In this document: one piece after another, positions 18,791-28,660 of the stretch
Layout of the letters: every line of letters begins with the position of its first letter
Numbering within the stretch: position 1 is the stretch's first letter
Origin: Pedobacter sp. Leaf216
GTDB taxonomy: Bacteria > Bacteroidota > Bacteroidia > Sphingobacteriales > Sphingobacteriaceae
Assembly (NCBI RefSeq): GCF_001421515.1
Contig: NZ_LMKM01000012.1
Location: 527,048 to 591,047 of the forward strand
Direction of reading: 5' to 3'
Length of the DNA stretch: 64,000 nt
Notes under the pieces: generated by a model
What the model saw: only the letters and a program-made list of their open reading frames with translations
Databases searched by the model: none
Told to the model about the DNA's origin: nothing
Made by a program: the position numbers and the translations under genes

Positions 18791-19957
18791 ATGAGGAGAG
18801 TACTATTTTTCATGCCTGATAATCCGCTTAAAAAAAATGCGGGCAACAGAACACGGGCATTGAGCATGTTAAGCTATTTTAAATCAAGAAATTTCGAAAT
18901 AGATTTTGTTAGCGAGTATTTTACCGGGCGTTGGAATGAAACAGATATTAAAGCATTTGAAGATTCAGGTTTTGCCAACAATACCTTCGTGATTAAAAAG
19001 AAGCCTTCGAAAAAAAATATCCTCTTTTATCTTCTATTCTATAAATTGCCAAACTTTTTCTATCAAAATAAGGCATGGTTTTTCCCACTTCAATTTCCTG
19101 AATTGGTGACCATGCGATTTAAAAGGTCATTCAAAAAAATTTTAAAAAGCAACAATTACGATTATATATTTATTAATTATGCAAGTTGGGCAACACTGGT
19201 AGAAAATAATAAATTCACAAAAAATGCTGTTAAGGTAATTGATACTCACGATTTTATAACTGCCCAACATCAAAGAAAAAATGATATAGGGCAATCTTTT
19301 AAAGAAGAAATTAGAAGAATTTCTTTATTCGATATTGTTTTAGCCATTTCTGTAGAAGAACAGTATATTTTTAGTCAATTTAGCAAAAATAAGGTTGTAT
19401 TAGCCCCAATGATGCTTGATAAGCCAGAAAACGGCAACCTTGTAAAGGAAAAACAATATGATTTGATCTATGTGGCAAGTGATAATATCCACAATCAAAA
19501 ATCTGCTCATTGGTTTTTTAACGAGGTGTATCCACTTTTACCCGGCAATATCCAGATTTGCATAATCGGGCAAATCAATGAACATTTATCAATAAAGGCA
19601 CCCAATATTATTTCAATAAATTTCGCCGAAGATTTATCAATCTATTACCAAAATGCGAGAGTAGCACTTTGTCCTATGTTAACAGGCACAGGAACTAAAA
19701 TAAAAGTAGTAGAAGCATTATCTTTCGGCATACCGATAGTTTGCAATACCAGAGGTGTTGATGGGCTGATTAACAAAACCAATAACGGTTGCTTGGTGAG
19801 TGATGACCCAGTGGAATTTGGAAACAATATCATGAAGCTATTAACAAACGAAGCGGAATATAAAAAACAAGCAGAAAATGCATTGATGGCTTTTAGCATG
19901 AATTATGAAAAGGAAGAATGCTATAAAAAATTGGATACTGTTTTTCAAATCGTTTAA
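18791..19957 (+). CDS. Glycosyltransferase, GT4/GT1-like GT-B fold
   Basis: This 388-residue protein begins RRVLFFMPDNPLKKNAGNRTRALSMLSYF, typical of the N-terminal half of GT-B enzymes. The middle has VKVIDTHDFITAQHQ and SVEEQYIFSQF; the C-terminal half has LIYVASDNIHNQKSAHWF, ALCPMLTGTGTKIKVVEALSFGIPIVCN, the usual nucleotide-sugar site of the family. It follows the ABC exporter by 8 bp and precedes the DUF5672 gene by 11 bp, so the three are very likely one operon. Confidence 0.87.
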   Translation: MRRVLFFMPDNPLKKNAGNRTRALSMLSYFKSRNFEIDFVSEYFTGRWNETDIKAFEDSGFANNTFVIKKKPSKKNILFYLLFYKLPNFFYQNKAWFFPLQFPELVTMRFKRSFKKILKSNNYDYIFINYASWATLVENNKFTKNAVKVIDTHDFITAQHQRKNDIGQSFKEEIRRISLFDIVLAISVEEQYIFSQFSKNKVVLAPMMLDKPENGNLVKEKQYDLIYVASDNIHNQKSAHWFFNEVYPLLPGNIQICIIGQINEHLSIKAPNIISINFAEDLSIYYQNARVALCPMLTGTGTKIKVVEALSFGIPIVCNTRGVDGLINKTNNGCLVSDDPVEFGNNIMKLLTNEAEYKKQAENALMAFSMNYEKEECYKKLDTVFQIV

Positions 19958-19968
19958 TTCATAACATT

Positions 19969-20763
19969 ATGAAAAAGGTTGCTGTTATTATACCAATTTA
20001 TCAAGAAATAAGTTATTTGGAGGATATATCTTTAAAACAGTGTTTTAAAGTACTTTCCAAATCCTACCCTATTTTTTTTGTAAAACCTACATCCTTAAAT
20101 TTAAATACCAATTATCCTTTCACCAGTATCATCAGTTTTGATGATGCGTATTTTAAAGATATAGCAGGCTACAACAAGCTCATGTTATCAGGAGAATTTT
20201 ACAAGACATTTTTAGATTATGAGTACATCCTGATTCATCAACTAGATGCTTTTATTTTTAAAGATGACCTCAATATTTGGTGTGAAAAAAATATAGATTA
20301 TGTGGGAGCACCCTGGCTCAGGCATAAATATCCAGATGTGATTAAAGCTGTAAAAAATAGTATATTAGGCTATATACACAGAAAATTTGATCTTAGGAAG
20401 AAGGTCACTCTTGAGCCGACTGATATTCAGCGGGAGTATAAAGTTGGAAACGGGGGTTTATCTTTACGCAGGACACAAAAATTTCATCAGCTAACAGAAC
20501 ACTTTCATAATAAAATTATAGAATATACTGATAATCAGGCAACCAATTTTAATGAAGATGTTTTTTGGAGCATAGAAGTAAATAGGAAGAAGAAATATTT
20601 AAACATACCTTCTTATAAGGAAGCAGTATTTTTTGCATTTGAAGTACCTGTAGACAGAGCCTTCGAACTCACTAACAATGTACTGCCATTCGGATGCCAT
20701 GCCTGGAACAAAAATCTGGAAGTGTGGGGGCCTATTTTTAAGGAATTTGGGTATTCTATTTAA
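19969..20763 (+). CDS. DUF5672-family protein, probable glycosyltransferase-like
   Basis: The 264-residue protein matches the DUF5672 pattern: KVAVIIPIYQEI at the start, an acidic YEYILIHQLDAFIF (about 95) that resembles a GT-A DxD region, YVGAPWLRHKYPD (about 115), KVGNGGLSLRRT (about 161), NFNEDVFWS (about 194) and PFGCHAWNK near the C-terminus. These proteins commonly occur in glycan clusters, and the layout suggests a GT-A type transferase, but no reaction is known to me. It is 11 bp from the preceding glycosyltransferase gene. Confidence 0.85.
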   Translation: MKKVAVIIPIYQEISYLEDISLKQCFKVLSKSYPIFFVKPTSLNLNTNYPFTSIISFDDAYFKDIAGYNKLMLSGEFYKTFLDYEYILIHQLDAFIFKDDLNIWCEKNIDYVGAPWLRHKYPDVIKAVKNSILGYIHRKFDLRKKVTLEPTDIQREYKVGNGGLSLRRTQKFHQLTEHFHNKIIEYTDNQATNFNEDVFWSIEVNRKKKYLNIPSYKEAVFFAFEVPVDRAFELTNNVLPFGCHAWNKNLEVWGPIFKEFGYSI

Positions 20764-20842
20764 TTTGTGGTAAAGTCAATTAAATAGAAATTAATATACA
20801 ATCTTTTACAATAAAAATATCTGCCATCAACATAAGCGGTTT

Positions 20843-21961
20843 ATGCAAAATTCTCCTATAGAAAACGAAGTTAAGGCCATTGCGCTTTATTTACCTCAGT
20901 TTCATCCCTTTAAAGAAAATGATGAGTGGTGGGGAAAAGGATTTACGGAATGGACAAATGTTACCAAATCAAAACCAAAATTCAAAAGCCATTATCAGCC
21001 CCATTTACCAGCAGATTTAGGATTTTATGACCTTAGGCTATTGGATACGATGATTGAACAAGCTGCTTTGGCTAAAACATATGGTGTTCATGGTTTTTGT
21101 TTTTATCATTATTGGTTCAATGGTAAACTTTTAATGGAAAAGCCCTTGGAGCAAATGCTAATATCCAAAAAACCTGATTTCCCATTTTGCTTATGCTGGG
21201 CTAATGAAAATTGGACGAGACGTTGGGATGGCATGGAAGCAGATATTTTGATAAAACAAGATTATGATTTAAAAGATGACCTTGAACATATACGATATCT
21301 TATACCATTTTTTAAAGATGAAAGATACATCAAAATAAATGGCAAGCCAGTTTATCTAATGTATAGATCTGAACTCCACCCACATATCAATGAGGCAGCA
21401 GAAATTTGGCGAACAGAGGTTAAAAAAGCCGGTTTTGAGGATTTATATTTAATCCGAGTTGAAAATTTTAAGCGAGATTTCGACCCCAAAAATCATGGTT
21501 TTGATGCAAGTATGGAATTTGCCCCAGATTTTTCTATTAATTTACAGAAATACAGCAAAAAAGAACCCCTTAACCATTTTCTCAGAAAGCTACTTTATAA
21601 AACCTCTATAAATAAGAGCGGATTACTCTCAAACAAAGTATACGATTATGAAGAAATAGTTGATAAGATGACTAAAAAAGATCCAAAACCCTATAAATAT
21701 TTCCGCTCTGTTTTTCCGAGTTGGGATAACTCTGCCAGGCGGAGTAAAGATGCAACGATTTTTGTTAATTCAAGCCCTGAAAAATTTCAAGATTGGGTTA
21801 CAAAAACAGTCGGGTATACAAAAGAACATTTTAAAGGGGAAGAGCGTTTACTTTTTGTAAATGCGTGGAATGAATGGGCAGAGGGCTGCCATTTAGAACC
21901 TGACCAAAAATATGGACATCGTTATTTACAGGCTCTAAAAGATGGACTTGAATCAAAATAA
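20843..21961 (+). CDS. WbsX-family GH99-like domain protein
   Basis: The 372-residue protein has the WbsX/GH99-like signature: AIALYLPQFHPFKENDEWWGKGFTEW near the start, YGVHGFCFYHYWFNGKLLMEKPLEQ, CLCWANENWTRRWDG (about 122) and the end motif NAWNEWAEGCHLEPDQKYG. Related GH99 enzymes are endo-mannosidases. WbsX proteins sit in O-antigen clusters and their activity is uncertain (hydrolase or transferase). It has its own 79-bp upstream gap after the DUF5672 gene and no clear terminator between them. Confidence 0.92.
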   Translation: MQNSPIENEVKAIALYLPQFHPFKENDEWWGKGFTEWTNVTKSKPKFKSHYQPHLPADLGFYDLRLLDTMIEQAALAKTYGVHGFCFYHYWFNGKLLMEKPLEQMLISKKPDFPFCLCWANENWTRRWDGMEADILIKQDYDLKDDLEHIRYLIPFFKDERYIKINGKPVYLMYRSELHPHINEAAEIWRTEVKKAGFEDLYLIRVENFKRDFDPKNHGFDASMEFAPDFSINLQKYSKKEPLNHFLRKLLYKTSINKSGLLSNKVYDYEEIVDKMTKKDPKPYKYFRSVFPSWDNSARRSKDATIFVNSSPEKFQDWVTKTVGYTKEHFKGEERLLFVNAWNEWAEGCHLEPDQKYGHRYLQALKDGLESK

Positions 21962-22008
21962 TCCATAATGCAATGAGTTAAAAAACAAGTGGTCTCATTA
22001 GAGATAAT

Positions 22009-23118
22009 TTAATTTATATTATCCAATATATCTTCTAAAACGGATACTTGTTTTTTTACCTCATAAAGGGAAGCTTGCCGTTTTATTTCATCGACATTAA
22101 ATCTTTCTGGATGGTCTTTTACCTCCATCATAGCCTCGGCCAGGTCTTTTGTTCTCCAAGTATCTATTACAATTCCGGTATCTTCTTTTACAAACTCTTT
22201 AATCCCTCCGGAGTTAAATCCTACAATAGGTTTGCCTAATGCAGCAGCCTCTAACATTACAAGAGGAAAAGAATCCTCTCTCGAGAGTAATAGGAAAGCA
22301 TCAGCTGAATTAAGATAATTATAATATTCTTCACTTTGTGCACCAAGGAATTTAACTCGTTCAGGGTGCTTATTTTCTACTGCTTTTTTCGCATAATAAT
22401 ATACACCAGTATTTTCTTCGCCACCAATCCAGATAATCTTAATGTTTTCAGGTAGCTCAGGTAATAAGGAGACTAAAAAATCGATACCCTTTATCAATGT
22501 TGTTTTACCAGAAATTGCCCACACAAAGTCGTCATCACAGAAACCTGTATTTGCTTTTACTTCGGCAGCAGTTTTGGTACAGATAATTTTACCTATATCG
22601 ATAAATCCATATAGAAGTTTTACATCAGGCCTTCCCATATCGCTAATTTTACTACAAACAGCTTTAGAGCATCCAATAAAAGCAGCTGATGTTGTAATGA
22701 TGGTCTCTAAATCATTATAACCGATAAAATCGTAGGCAAAGGTAAGCTCATGAACATGAGTAATAATTTTAACTCCTAGTTTATTTGCAATCGGATAGAA
22801 TTCTGGTAATACAATGGTGTTTACGTACCAGATATTAACTTTGTGTTTCTTCGTAATATAATTTAATTGATATTCTAACGAGTCAATTTTAGCCTTTTTC
22901 AAAACTGATCTCAGAATTCTTAAAGATCTTTTAGGATTTTCTCTATATGGCAGAAAATGTTGAATCTCATGTGGTAAAGTATCGATTAACAAGCCTTTAC
23001 TTTTGGTGAACAATAATGGAAGAAATTTTTCCCGGTTTAAATTCATTAAAGAATACCAAAGTAACATTTCTGAACCTGTTCTTCCCAAGTTGTGGCTTAT
23101 AAACAATATTTTCTTCAT
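22009..23118 (-). CDS. Family 4 glycosyltransferase (GT-B fold)
   Basis: The 369-residue protein opens KILFISHNLGRTGSEMLLWYSLMNL, which carries the acceptor-side GT4 pattern. Later come ITHVHELTFAYDFI, AAFIGCSKAVCSKI, WAISGKTTLIKGIDFLVSLLPEL, IWIGGEENTG and the E-x7-E motif in SADAFLLLSREDSFPLVMLEAAALGKPIVGF. It runs opposite to the rest of the glycan block and faces the WbsX gene tail-to-tail across 47 bp, so it is transcribed separately. Confidence 0.92.
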   Translation of the reverse strand: MKKILFISHNLGRTGSEMLLWYSLMNLNREKFLPLLFTKSKGLLIDTLPHEIQHFLPYRENPKRSLRILRSVLKKAKIDSLEYQLNYITKKHKVNIWYVNTIVLPEFYPIANKLGVKIITHVHELTFAYDFIGYNDLETIITTSAAFIGCSKAVCSKISDMGRPDVKLLYGFIDIGKIICTKTAAEVKANTGFCDDDFVWAISGKTTLIKGIDFLVSLLPELPENIKIIWIGGEENTGVYYYAKKAVENKHPERVKFLGAQSEEYYNYLNSADAFLLLSREDSFPLVMLEAAALGKPIVGFNSGGIKEFVKEDTGIVIDTWRTKDLAEAMMEVKDHPERFNVDEIKRQASLYEVKKQVSVLEDILDNIN

Positions 23119-23186
23119 CTGATTCTGTTATTTCAATTGGCTGCAAATTAAAGAATAAATAATGTATTAACTTTTATTTAATTCCA

Positions 23187-23220
23187 TTTGCAATCTGTAT
23201 TTAGTTTGTTGGTATATTTG
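23187..23220 (+). promoter_or_regulatory. Promoter of the second GT2 gene
   Basis: TTTG (23187-23190), 22-nt spacer, TATATTTG (23213-23220): both boxes of the Bacteroidota consensus. The leader to the ATG at 23318 is about 93 nt; no known riboswitch fold was recognised in it. Confidence 0.65.
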
Positions 23221-23317
23221 AAATTAATCGCTTTTAGCAGAAGTGTATACGCTATATATATAACATATACTTTTTAAATGGAAAGGTCAAAGTGGTAAAG
23301 TTCAAAACTACACAACA

Positions 23318-24319
23318 ATGGGACAACCAAAAATAACTGTTTTTATGGCTGCTTATAACCAGGCAGATTTTATCGAGCATTCCATAAATAGTATATTAAC
23401 CCAAAGTTTTTCTGATTTCGAATTGATTGTTGTAAATGATGGCTCTACAGACGATACTGCCAATATTGTCGAATCATTTAAGGACAATAGAATCAGATTG
23501 ACACATAATGATGGCAATAAAGGCTTAATCTATACCAGGAATCGTTTACTTACACTAGCACGTGGTGAATATATTGCCATACTAGATGGTGATGATATAG
23601 CATATCCGGATCGACTAAAGACGCAATACTGTTATTTCATGGATAATCCAGATGCTGTGTTATGTGGGGGGCATGCTGCCATTATCGATGAAAACGGTAA
23701 TAAAACAGGTGATATGTTGAGGGTACCTATAGATAGCAATGTTGATTTATTTATGCTATTTGGTAATCCGTTTGTTAACTCAACAGCAATGTTTAGAGCC
23801 GATACTTTTAAAGAACTAAAAGGCTACCAAAACTATACCATATCAGAAGATTTTGATCTATTTATAAGAATGGCCGAAATGCATAAAGTTACTAACCTTG
23901 ATAAAACACTTGTCGATTACCGCATCCACAGCAAAAATACCTCTACGCTAAATACAGATTTAAGGCTAGCTAATGAAAGAAAGATCATTAGCCACATGCA
24001 ACAGCGCATAGGCATACCTCTTAACGATAGGTGGCTAAACTTACATGTTGAATTATTTAATTGGGCACCCGTTAAAAAGCACTTAAACGATTATGCATTT
24101 TTATTCAATGAACTTAAATTAGCCAACAGTATTTCGAATAGATATGATGAGAAGATTTTTAACCAATTCTTGTTCAATAAGTGGATGGATATTTTAATAT
24201 CCGATCAAATTAATTCACTTAACCTTAAATGGTATTTTAAAACTGGAATATTCGAAAGTTCGTACTTCAGTTTTAAAAAATTCAGAAGAGCTTTCAAAAA
24301 CAGTATTAAACAGCTTTAA
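23318..24319 (+). CDS. Family 2 glycosyltransferase (GT-A fold)
   Basis: The 333-residue enzyme shows the standard GT2 motifs: ITVFMAAYNQADFIEHSINSIL, FELIVVNDGSTDDTANIV (first Asp pair), the DxD metal site in YIAILDGDDIAYPDRL (about residue 90) and SEDFDLFIRMAEMHKV (catalytic-base region, about 185). The C-terminal third is basic and without clear motifs. It has its own two-box promoter, so it may be expressed apart from the other island genes. It faces the acyltransferase gene tail-to-tail across 9 bp. Confidence 0.93.
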   Translation: MGQPKITVFMAAYNQADFIEHSINSILTQSFSDFELIVVNDGSTDDTANIVESFKDNRIRLTHNDGNKGLIYTRNRLLTLARGEYIAILDGDDIAYPDRLKTQYCYFMDNPDAVLCGGHAAIIDENGNKTGDMLRVPIDSNVDLFMLFGNPFVNSTAMFRADTFKELKGYQNYTISEDFDLFIRMAEMHKVTNLDKTLVDYRIHSKNTSTLNTDLRLANERKIISHMQQRIGIPLNDRWLNLHVELFNWAPVKKHLNDYAFLFNELKLANSISNRYDEKIFNQFLFNKWMDILISDQINSLNLKWYFKTGIFESSYFSFKKFRRAFKNSIKQL

Positions 24320-24328
24320 ATTATCCCA

Positions 24329-25417
24329 TTACTGTCCAACAGTCCATTTCAATTTAGTTTTGATAATTAATGCAGAAAGCAGATAACTAATTGAATAAGC
24401 TATTATAAATCGAAGAATTAATAATGCAGTGTTTTCATAAACACTATAATGCTGAACATCTAATTTTAAAGGCTGGAAAATCAACGGCAACACCCTTTCT
24501 ATAACAATACTGTGCAATAAATAAATTCCAAATGTTGTTTCACGGGGTTTAAGACGATCGAGCACTTTGATACTGCCAATTTTTAACATAACACCAAATG
24601 CTACGAATGAATAGATGATATTGGAAATCCTTAATGTATTATAGGCATCTTTACTACCTAGTTCAATAAGGTGTACAGACTCCCAAATCCCAAGAGAAAA
24701 TGTTAAAATTAGAAGAAAAATCCACATCACCCATTGAGTATCTTTAACAAACGTCATTACCGTAGCATAATATTTGTTTAAATATACCCCAAGCCATAGA
24801 TAAAAAACGAAGCCAAATAAAGCTGAAGTGTGTGTAGTTTCGAACCAGTTAAAATATAAATTCACGCTATATACAAGCGAAATAAGACCAAAAAACACAC
24901 CTAACCAGTATTTATAGAGAAATTTCTTAAATATTAATAATAATGTTATACATATTAAAAAATTAAGGATAAACCAATATGGGCTAAAAAATAGCACCCT
25001 GTAAACAAAGTCAGAAATATAAGTCCCGAAATCGCTAAACATTAAATCTCTATCGCTTCCTTTACTATGTGCTACCCATCTATCCAACATGGTAATTGCG
25101 ATGAAAAAAACCATCCAGAAAAGCCAGGGTCTTACCGTATTTTTAAACCTGTTTTTAAGATACTGGTTTGCAGAATATTCTTGGAATTTATGATTAATCA
25201 GAAATCCTCCAATTAGAAAAAAAGCTACTGTAGAAAACTTAAAAAATTGTATCACCCCTGCTTCTGCTATAGTATCACCCACTGTGTTATACATCGGTGC
25301 TTCAACAATATGGCTGTGTTCGAAAACAATACCCATCATTGAGATACATCGAATGGTGTTAACAAAATCGAAATTCTTCTTTACAGGTGTTGTTTCTTTA
25401 TTTAATTCAATATCCAT
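24329..25417 (-). CDS. Acyltransferase family 3-like membrane protein
   Basis: This 362-residue integral membrane protein has about ten hydrophobic segments and the acyltransferase-3 hallmarks: NTIRCISMMGIVFEHSH, with the His in the first helix region, followed by SANQYLKNRFKNTVRPWLFW, where the Arg/Pro stretch is typical. Such proteins transfer acetyl or other acyl groups to exported sugars and here probably decorate the glycan. A TAAATTTG box lies only 4 nt before the ATG. It overlaps nothing and has no partner gene in the same direction. Confidence 0.85.
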   Translation of the reverse strand: MDIELNKETTPVKKNFDFVNTIRCISMMGIVFEHSHIVEAPMYNTVGDTIAEAGVIQFFKFSTVAFFLIGGFLINHKFQEYSANQYLKNRFKNTVRPWLFWMVFFIAITMLDRWVAHSKGSDRDLMFSDFGTYISDFVYRVLFFSPYWFILNFLICITLLLIFKKFLYKYWLGVFFGLISLVYSVNLYFNWFETTHTSALFGFVFYLWLGVYLNKYYATVMTFVKDTQWVMWIFLLILTFSLGIWESVHLIELGSKDAYNTLRISNIIYSFVAFGVMLKIGSIKVLDRLKPRETTFGIYLLHSIVIERVLPLIFQPLKLDVQHYSVYENTALLILRFIIAYSISYLLSALIIKTKLKWTVGQ

Positions 25418-25421
25418 TAAA

Positions 25422-25429
25422 CAAATTTA
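25422..25429 (-). promoter_or_regulatory. -7 box TAAATTTG, 4 nt before the acyltransferase start
   Basis: Exact TAnnTTTG match placed so that transcription would start at or beside the ATG. One of five such cases here. Confidence 0.5.
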
Positions 25430-25458
25430 GGTAGTTTAGCTGGCAAATATCAGCTAAA

Positions 25459-25490
25459 AAAAGAGTCCCGAATTAATTCGGGACTCTTTT
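25459..25490. terminator. Bidirectional-looking terminator after infB
   Basis: A perfect 32-bp palindrome (AAAAGAGTCCCGAATT and its complement) lies 21 bp beyond the infB stop. The T-run on both strands means it could work either way; its position fits the end of the rimP-nusA-infB transcript. Confidence 0.88.
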
Positions 25491-25511
25491 AACATTTATG
25501 TAAATAAGATA

Positions 25512-28500
25512 TTACAGTTTTCTAGCTACTTCTACTTGTTCGTAAGCTTCAACGATATCCCCAACTTCGATGTTATTAAAGTTCTGTATGTTTAAACCAC
25601 ACTCATAACCTTTATTCACCTCTTTCACATCATCTTTAAAGCGTTTTAACGATGCAAGTTCACCTGTATACACTACAACGCCATCTCTAACGATACGGAT
25701 CTTGCTGTTACGGGTAATTTTACCATCCAATACCATACAACCTGCAATGGTACCCACTTTAGTGATTTTGAAAGTTTCGCGAATTTCAACGTTAGCCACA
25801 ATTTTCTCTTCAAACTCTGGATCCAACATACCTTCCATTGCCGATTTAATCTCATTGATTGCATCGTAGATGATAGAATATAAACGGATATCGATTTGTT
25901 CTGCTTCTGCAAGTTTACGTGCACCTGTTGATGGACGAACCTGGAAACCGATAATAATCGCGTCAGATGCTGAAGCTAACAATACATCAGATTCTGAAAT
26001 CTGACCAACACCTTTACTGATGATATTGATCTGAATCTGCTCAGTAGACAGTTTTAACAATGAATCGGCTAATGCCTCAATCGAACCATCCACATCACCT
26101 TTAACAATGATGTTAAGCTCTTTAAAGTTACCAATTGCCAAACGACGGCCGATCTCATCCAATGTAATGTGTTTCTGAGTACGTAATCCCTGCTCACGTT
26201 GCAATTGCATACGTTTATTTGCAATATCACGTGCTTCAGTTTCACTTTCTAAAGCATTAAATCGATCACCTGCTGTAGGTGCACCCTGCATACCCAAAAC
26301 CTGTACCGGTTGTGATGGACCTGCTGAATCTACTTTAGCACCACGCTCGTTGGTTAATGCTTTTACACGTCCGCTGTAACTACCTGCTAAGATTGGATCT
26401 CCAACCCTTAATGTACCAGCCTGAACCAATACTGTAGTTACAATACCACGTCCTTTATCTAATGCCGACTCAATTACAGTTCCTGTAGCTCTCTTATTCG
26501 GATTTGCTTTAAGTTCTAATAATTCAGCCTCTAATAATACTTTATCTAAAAGTAAATCAACGTTTAAGCCACTTTTGCTTGAAATTTCCTGTGATTGATA
26601 TTTACCACCCCAATCTTCAACCAAAATATTCATTACCGATAACTGCTCACGCACTTTATCTGCATTTGCACCTGGTTTATCTACTTTAGTAAAAGCAAAT
26701 ACCAATGGTACACCTGCTGCTTGTGCGTGGTTAATTGCCTCTTTTGTTTGAGGCATCACTGCATCATCCGCAGCGATAACAATAATTGCAATATCTGCTG
26801 CCTTGGCACCACGTGCACGCATCGCGGTAAAGGCTTCGTGACCTGGAGTATCTAAGAAAGTTACTTTTTTACCGGTTGGCGTAGTTACCATGTAAGCACC
26901 AATGTGCTGTGTAATACCACCGGCCTCACCAGCCACTACATTTGCTTTACGGATATAATCCAGCAATGAGGTTTTACCGTGATCGACGTGACCCATAATC
27001 GTTACAACCGGAGCTCTTTCGATTAAATCTGCCTCGTTATCTTCTTCCTCAATTACATTTTCTTCATCTTCATCTGGTTTAACGAATTGAATCTCGTAAC
27101 CAAACTCATCTGCTACAATAGTTAACGTTTCAGCATCTAAACGCTGATTGATGGAAACAAACATACCAAGACTCATACAAGTACCAATAATTTTGGTAAC
27201 TGGTACATCCATCATGCTTGCTAACTCGTTAGCCGTAACAAACTCTGTTACTTTTAATATTTTCGATTGCGATTCAAGCTCATTTGCAGCTTCTTCAGCA
27301 TTAAACGCAACATCATCACGTTTCTGACGACGCAATTTAGCACGTTGTGCAAATTTTCCAGATTTACCTGCTCCACTTAAACGGGCAAGTGTTGCTTTAA
27401 TCTGATCTTGAATTTCTTTCTCAGTAGGTTCTTCTTTAGGGCCGCTAGGGGTAGCATTTCTATTTTGGAAACCTGGTCTGTTATTGTTGTTATTTCTATT
27501 GCCCTGATATGGAGTTCCTCCTTGCCCGGCTGGTCTGTTACCCTGGTATGGTGTGCCACCTCCAGGTCTGTTGCCTTGATAAGGCTGACGAGGTTGCCCT
27601 GGCGAACCAGTTTGACCTTGCCCCTGCCCTGCAGGATTATTTTGACCTTGCTGACCTTGACCTCCATGTTGACCTGGCTGACCTGGTGCTCCCGGAGTTT
27701 TTTTACGTTTACGCTTGCGTTTTGCAGCCTCACTATCACTAGATGATGCTACCGGACCATTTCTTCTATCAGGAACGGTTGGTAAAACAATTTTACCAAT
27801 AATGTTCGGTCCAGTTAATTTAACAGTACGCGCTTTAATTACTTCAGGCTCGTTGCTTGCCGGTTTTACTTCAGCTGGTTTTTCTTCCACTTTTGGTTGT
27901 TCAACTGGTTTTGCAGGCTCTGGAGCTTTAACAACTGGTGTTTCTACAACTGGTGCAGGCGTAGCAGGTGTTTCTTCCTTTTTAACCTCAACCGGTTTTA
28001 CTTCAGCTTTTGGCTGTTCAACTGGTTTTACAGGTTCTGGTGATTTAGGTGCTTGTGCTACAGGCGCTTCTTCACGCTTAACTGGGCGTGTTTTAGAATT
28101 AAGATCGTTTAAATCAATCTTTCCTACAATTTTAACACCTGGCAATCCAGTTTCTTCAACCTTATCTTCTGCTTTTGCTTCTTTTACTTGCTCAACTGCT
28201 GCCGCAGGTGCTGGTGTTGGCGCTGGCGTTTCTACCCTAGGTGTTTCAACAACCTTTGGTTTTTCTACCGGTGGAGGAGTAAACGACTGAGCATTTTTTA
28301 TTAAAATCTCTTCGTTTTTCTCAAAATCGGTATTCTTCTTCGGCGCTTCTACTGGCTTTTCAGTCTCAGGCTCGTCACGACGTATTTTACCAATCACTAT
28401 TTGTTTGGCTTCTTCTCTTACGATCTTATCTCCCTGATACTCTTTCAATAAGGCATTATACATGTCTCCCGTAAGTTTAAACATAGGGCTTTTCTCGGCA

Positions 28501-28598
28501 GAGAACCCCTTTTTGTTTAAAAACTCAACGGCCGTACCCATGCCTATATTAAGTTCTTTAATAGCTTTAATTAAAATGATTGGTTTGTCGTCTGACAT
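25512..28598 (-). CDS. infB: Translation initiation factor IF-2
   Basis: IF-2 is the GTPase that places initiator tRNA on the small subunit and promotes subunit joining. At 1028 residues it is long because of an N-terminal extension. An IF2-N domain covers about residues 1-60, a Pro/Ala/Glu/Lys-rich repeat tract about 90-270, and a Gly/Gln/Asn/Arg tract about 295-385 with three PYQGNR units. A second IF2-N domain and the G domain follow ([30 protein letters not shown]), then the EF-Tu-like domains and C-terminal domain. The conserved half starts near residue 445. It is the last gene of rimP-nusA-infB, 62 bp after nusA. Confidence 0.98.
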   Translation of the reverse strand: MSDDKPIILIKAIKELNIGMGTAVEFLNKKGFSAEKSPMFKLTGDMYNALLKEYQGDKIVREEAKQIVIGKIRRDEPETEKPVEAPKKNTDFEKNEEILIKNAQSFTPPPVEKPKVVETPRVETPAPTPAPAAAVEQVKEAKAEDKVEETGLPGVKIVGKIDLNDLNSKTRPVKREEAPVAQAPKSPEPVKPVEQPKAEVKPVEVKKEETPATPAPVVETPVVKAPEPAKPVEQPKVEEKPAEVKPASNEPEVIKARTVKLTGPNIIGKIVLPTVPDRRNGPVASSSDSEAAKRKRKRKKTPGAPGQPGQHGGQGQQGQNNPAGQGQGQTGSPGQPRQPYQGNRPGGGTPYQGNRPAGQGGTPYQGNRNNNNNRPGFQNRNATPSGPKEEPTEKEIQDQIKATLARLSGAGKSGKFAQRAKLRRQKRDDVAFNAEEAANELESQSKILKVTEFVTANELASMMDVPVTKIIGTCMSLGMFVSINQRLDAETLTIVADEFGYEIQFVKPDEDEENVIEEEDNEADLIERAPVVTIMGHVDHGKTSLLDYIRKANVVAGEAGGITQHIGAYMVTTPTGKKVTFLDTPGHEAFTAMRARGAKAADIAIIVIAADDAVMPQTKEAINHAQAAGVPLVFAFTKVDKPGANADKVREQLSVMNILVEDWGGKYQSQEISSKSGLNVDLLLDKVLLEAELLELKANPNKRATGTVIESALDKGRGIVTTVLVQAGTLRVGDPILAGSYSGRVKALTNERGAKVDSAGPSQPVQVLGMQGAPTAGDRFNALESETEARDIANKRMQLQREQGLRTQKHITLDEIGRRLAIGNFKELNIIVKGDVDGSIEALADSLLKLSTEQIQINIISKGVGQISESDVLLASASDAIIIGFQVRPSTGARKLAEAEQIDIRLYSIIYDAINEIKSAMEGMLDPEFEEKIVANVEIRETFKITKVGTIAGCMVLDGKITRNSKIRIVRDGVVVYTGELASLKRFKDDVKEVNKGYECGLNIQNFNNIEVGDIVEAYEQVEVARKL

Positions 28599-28660
28599 TT
28601 AGCTCCTGTTATTGTTTTTTATTTAATACAAAAGTAGTGTTTATTTGGCAATTACACCAC

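Noticed and set aside
23221..23317. Riboswitch in the leader of the GT2 gene
   Set aside because: The roughly 93-nt leader is AT-rich, with no conserved motif or strong stem that I recognise.
27715..28290. 191-residue ORF opposite infB
   Set aside because: It is a reading of the low-complexity IF-2 repeat tract on the other strand; Ser/Thr/Gly-rich text without any family motif.
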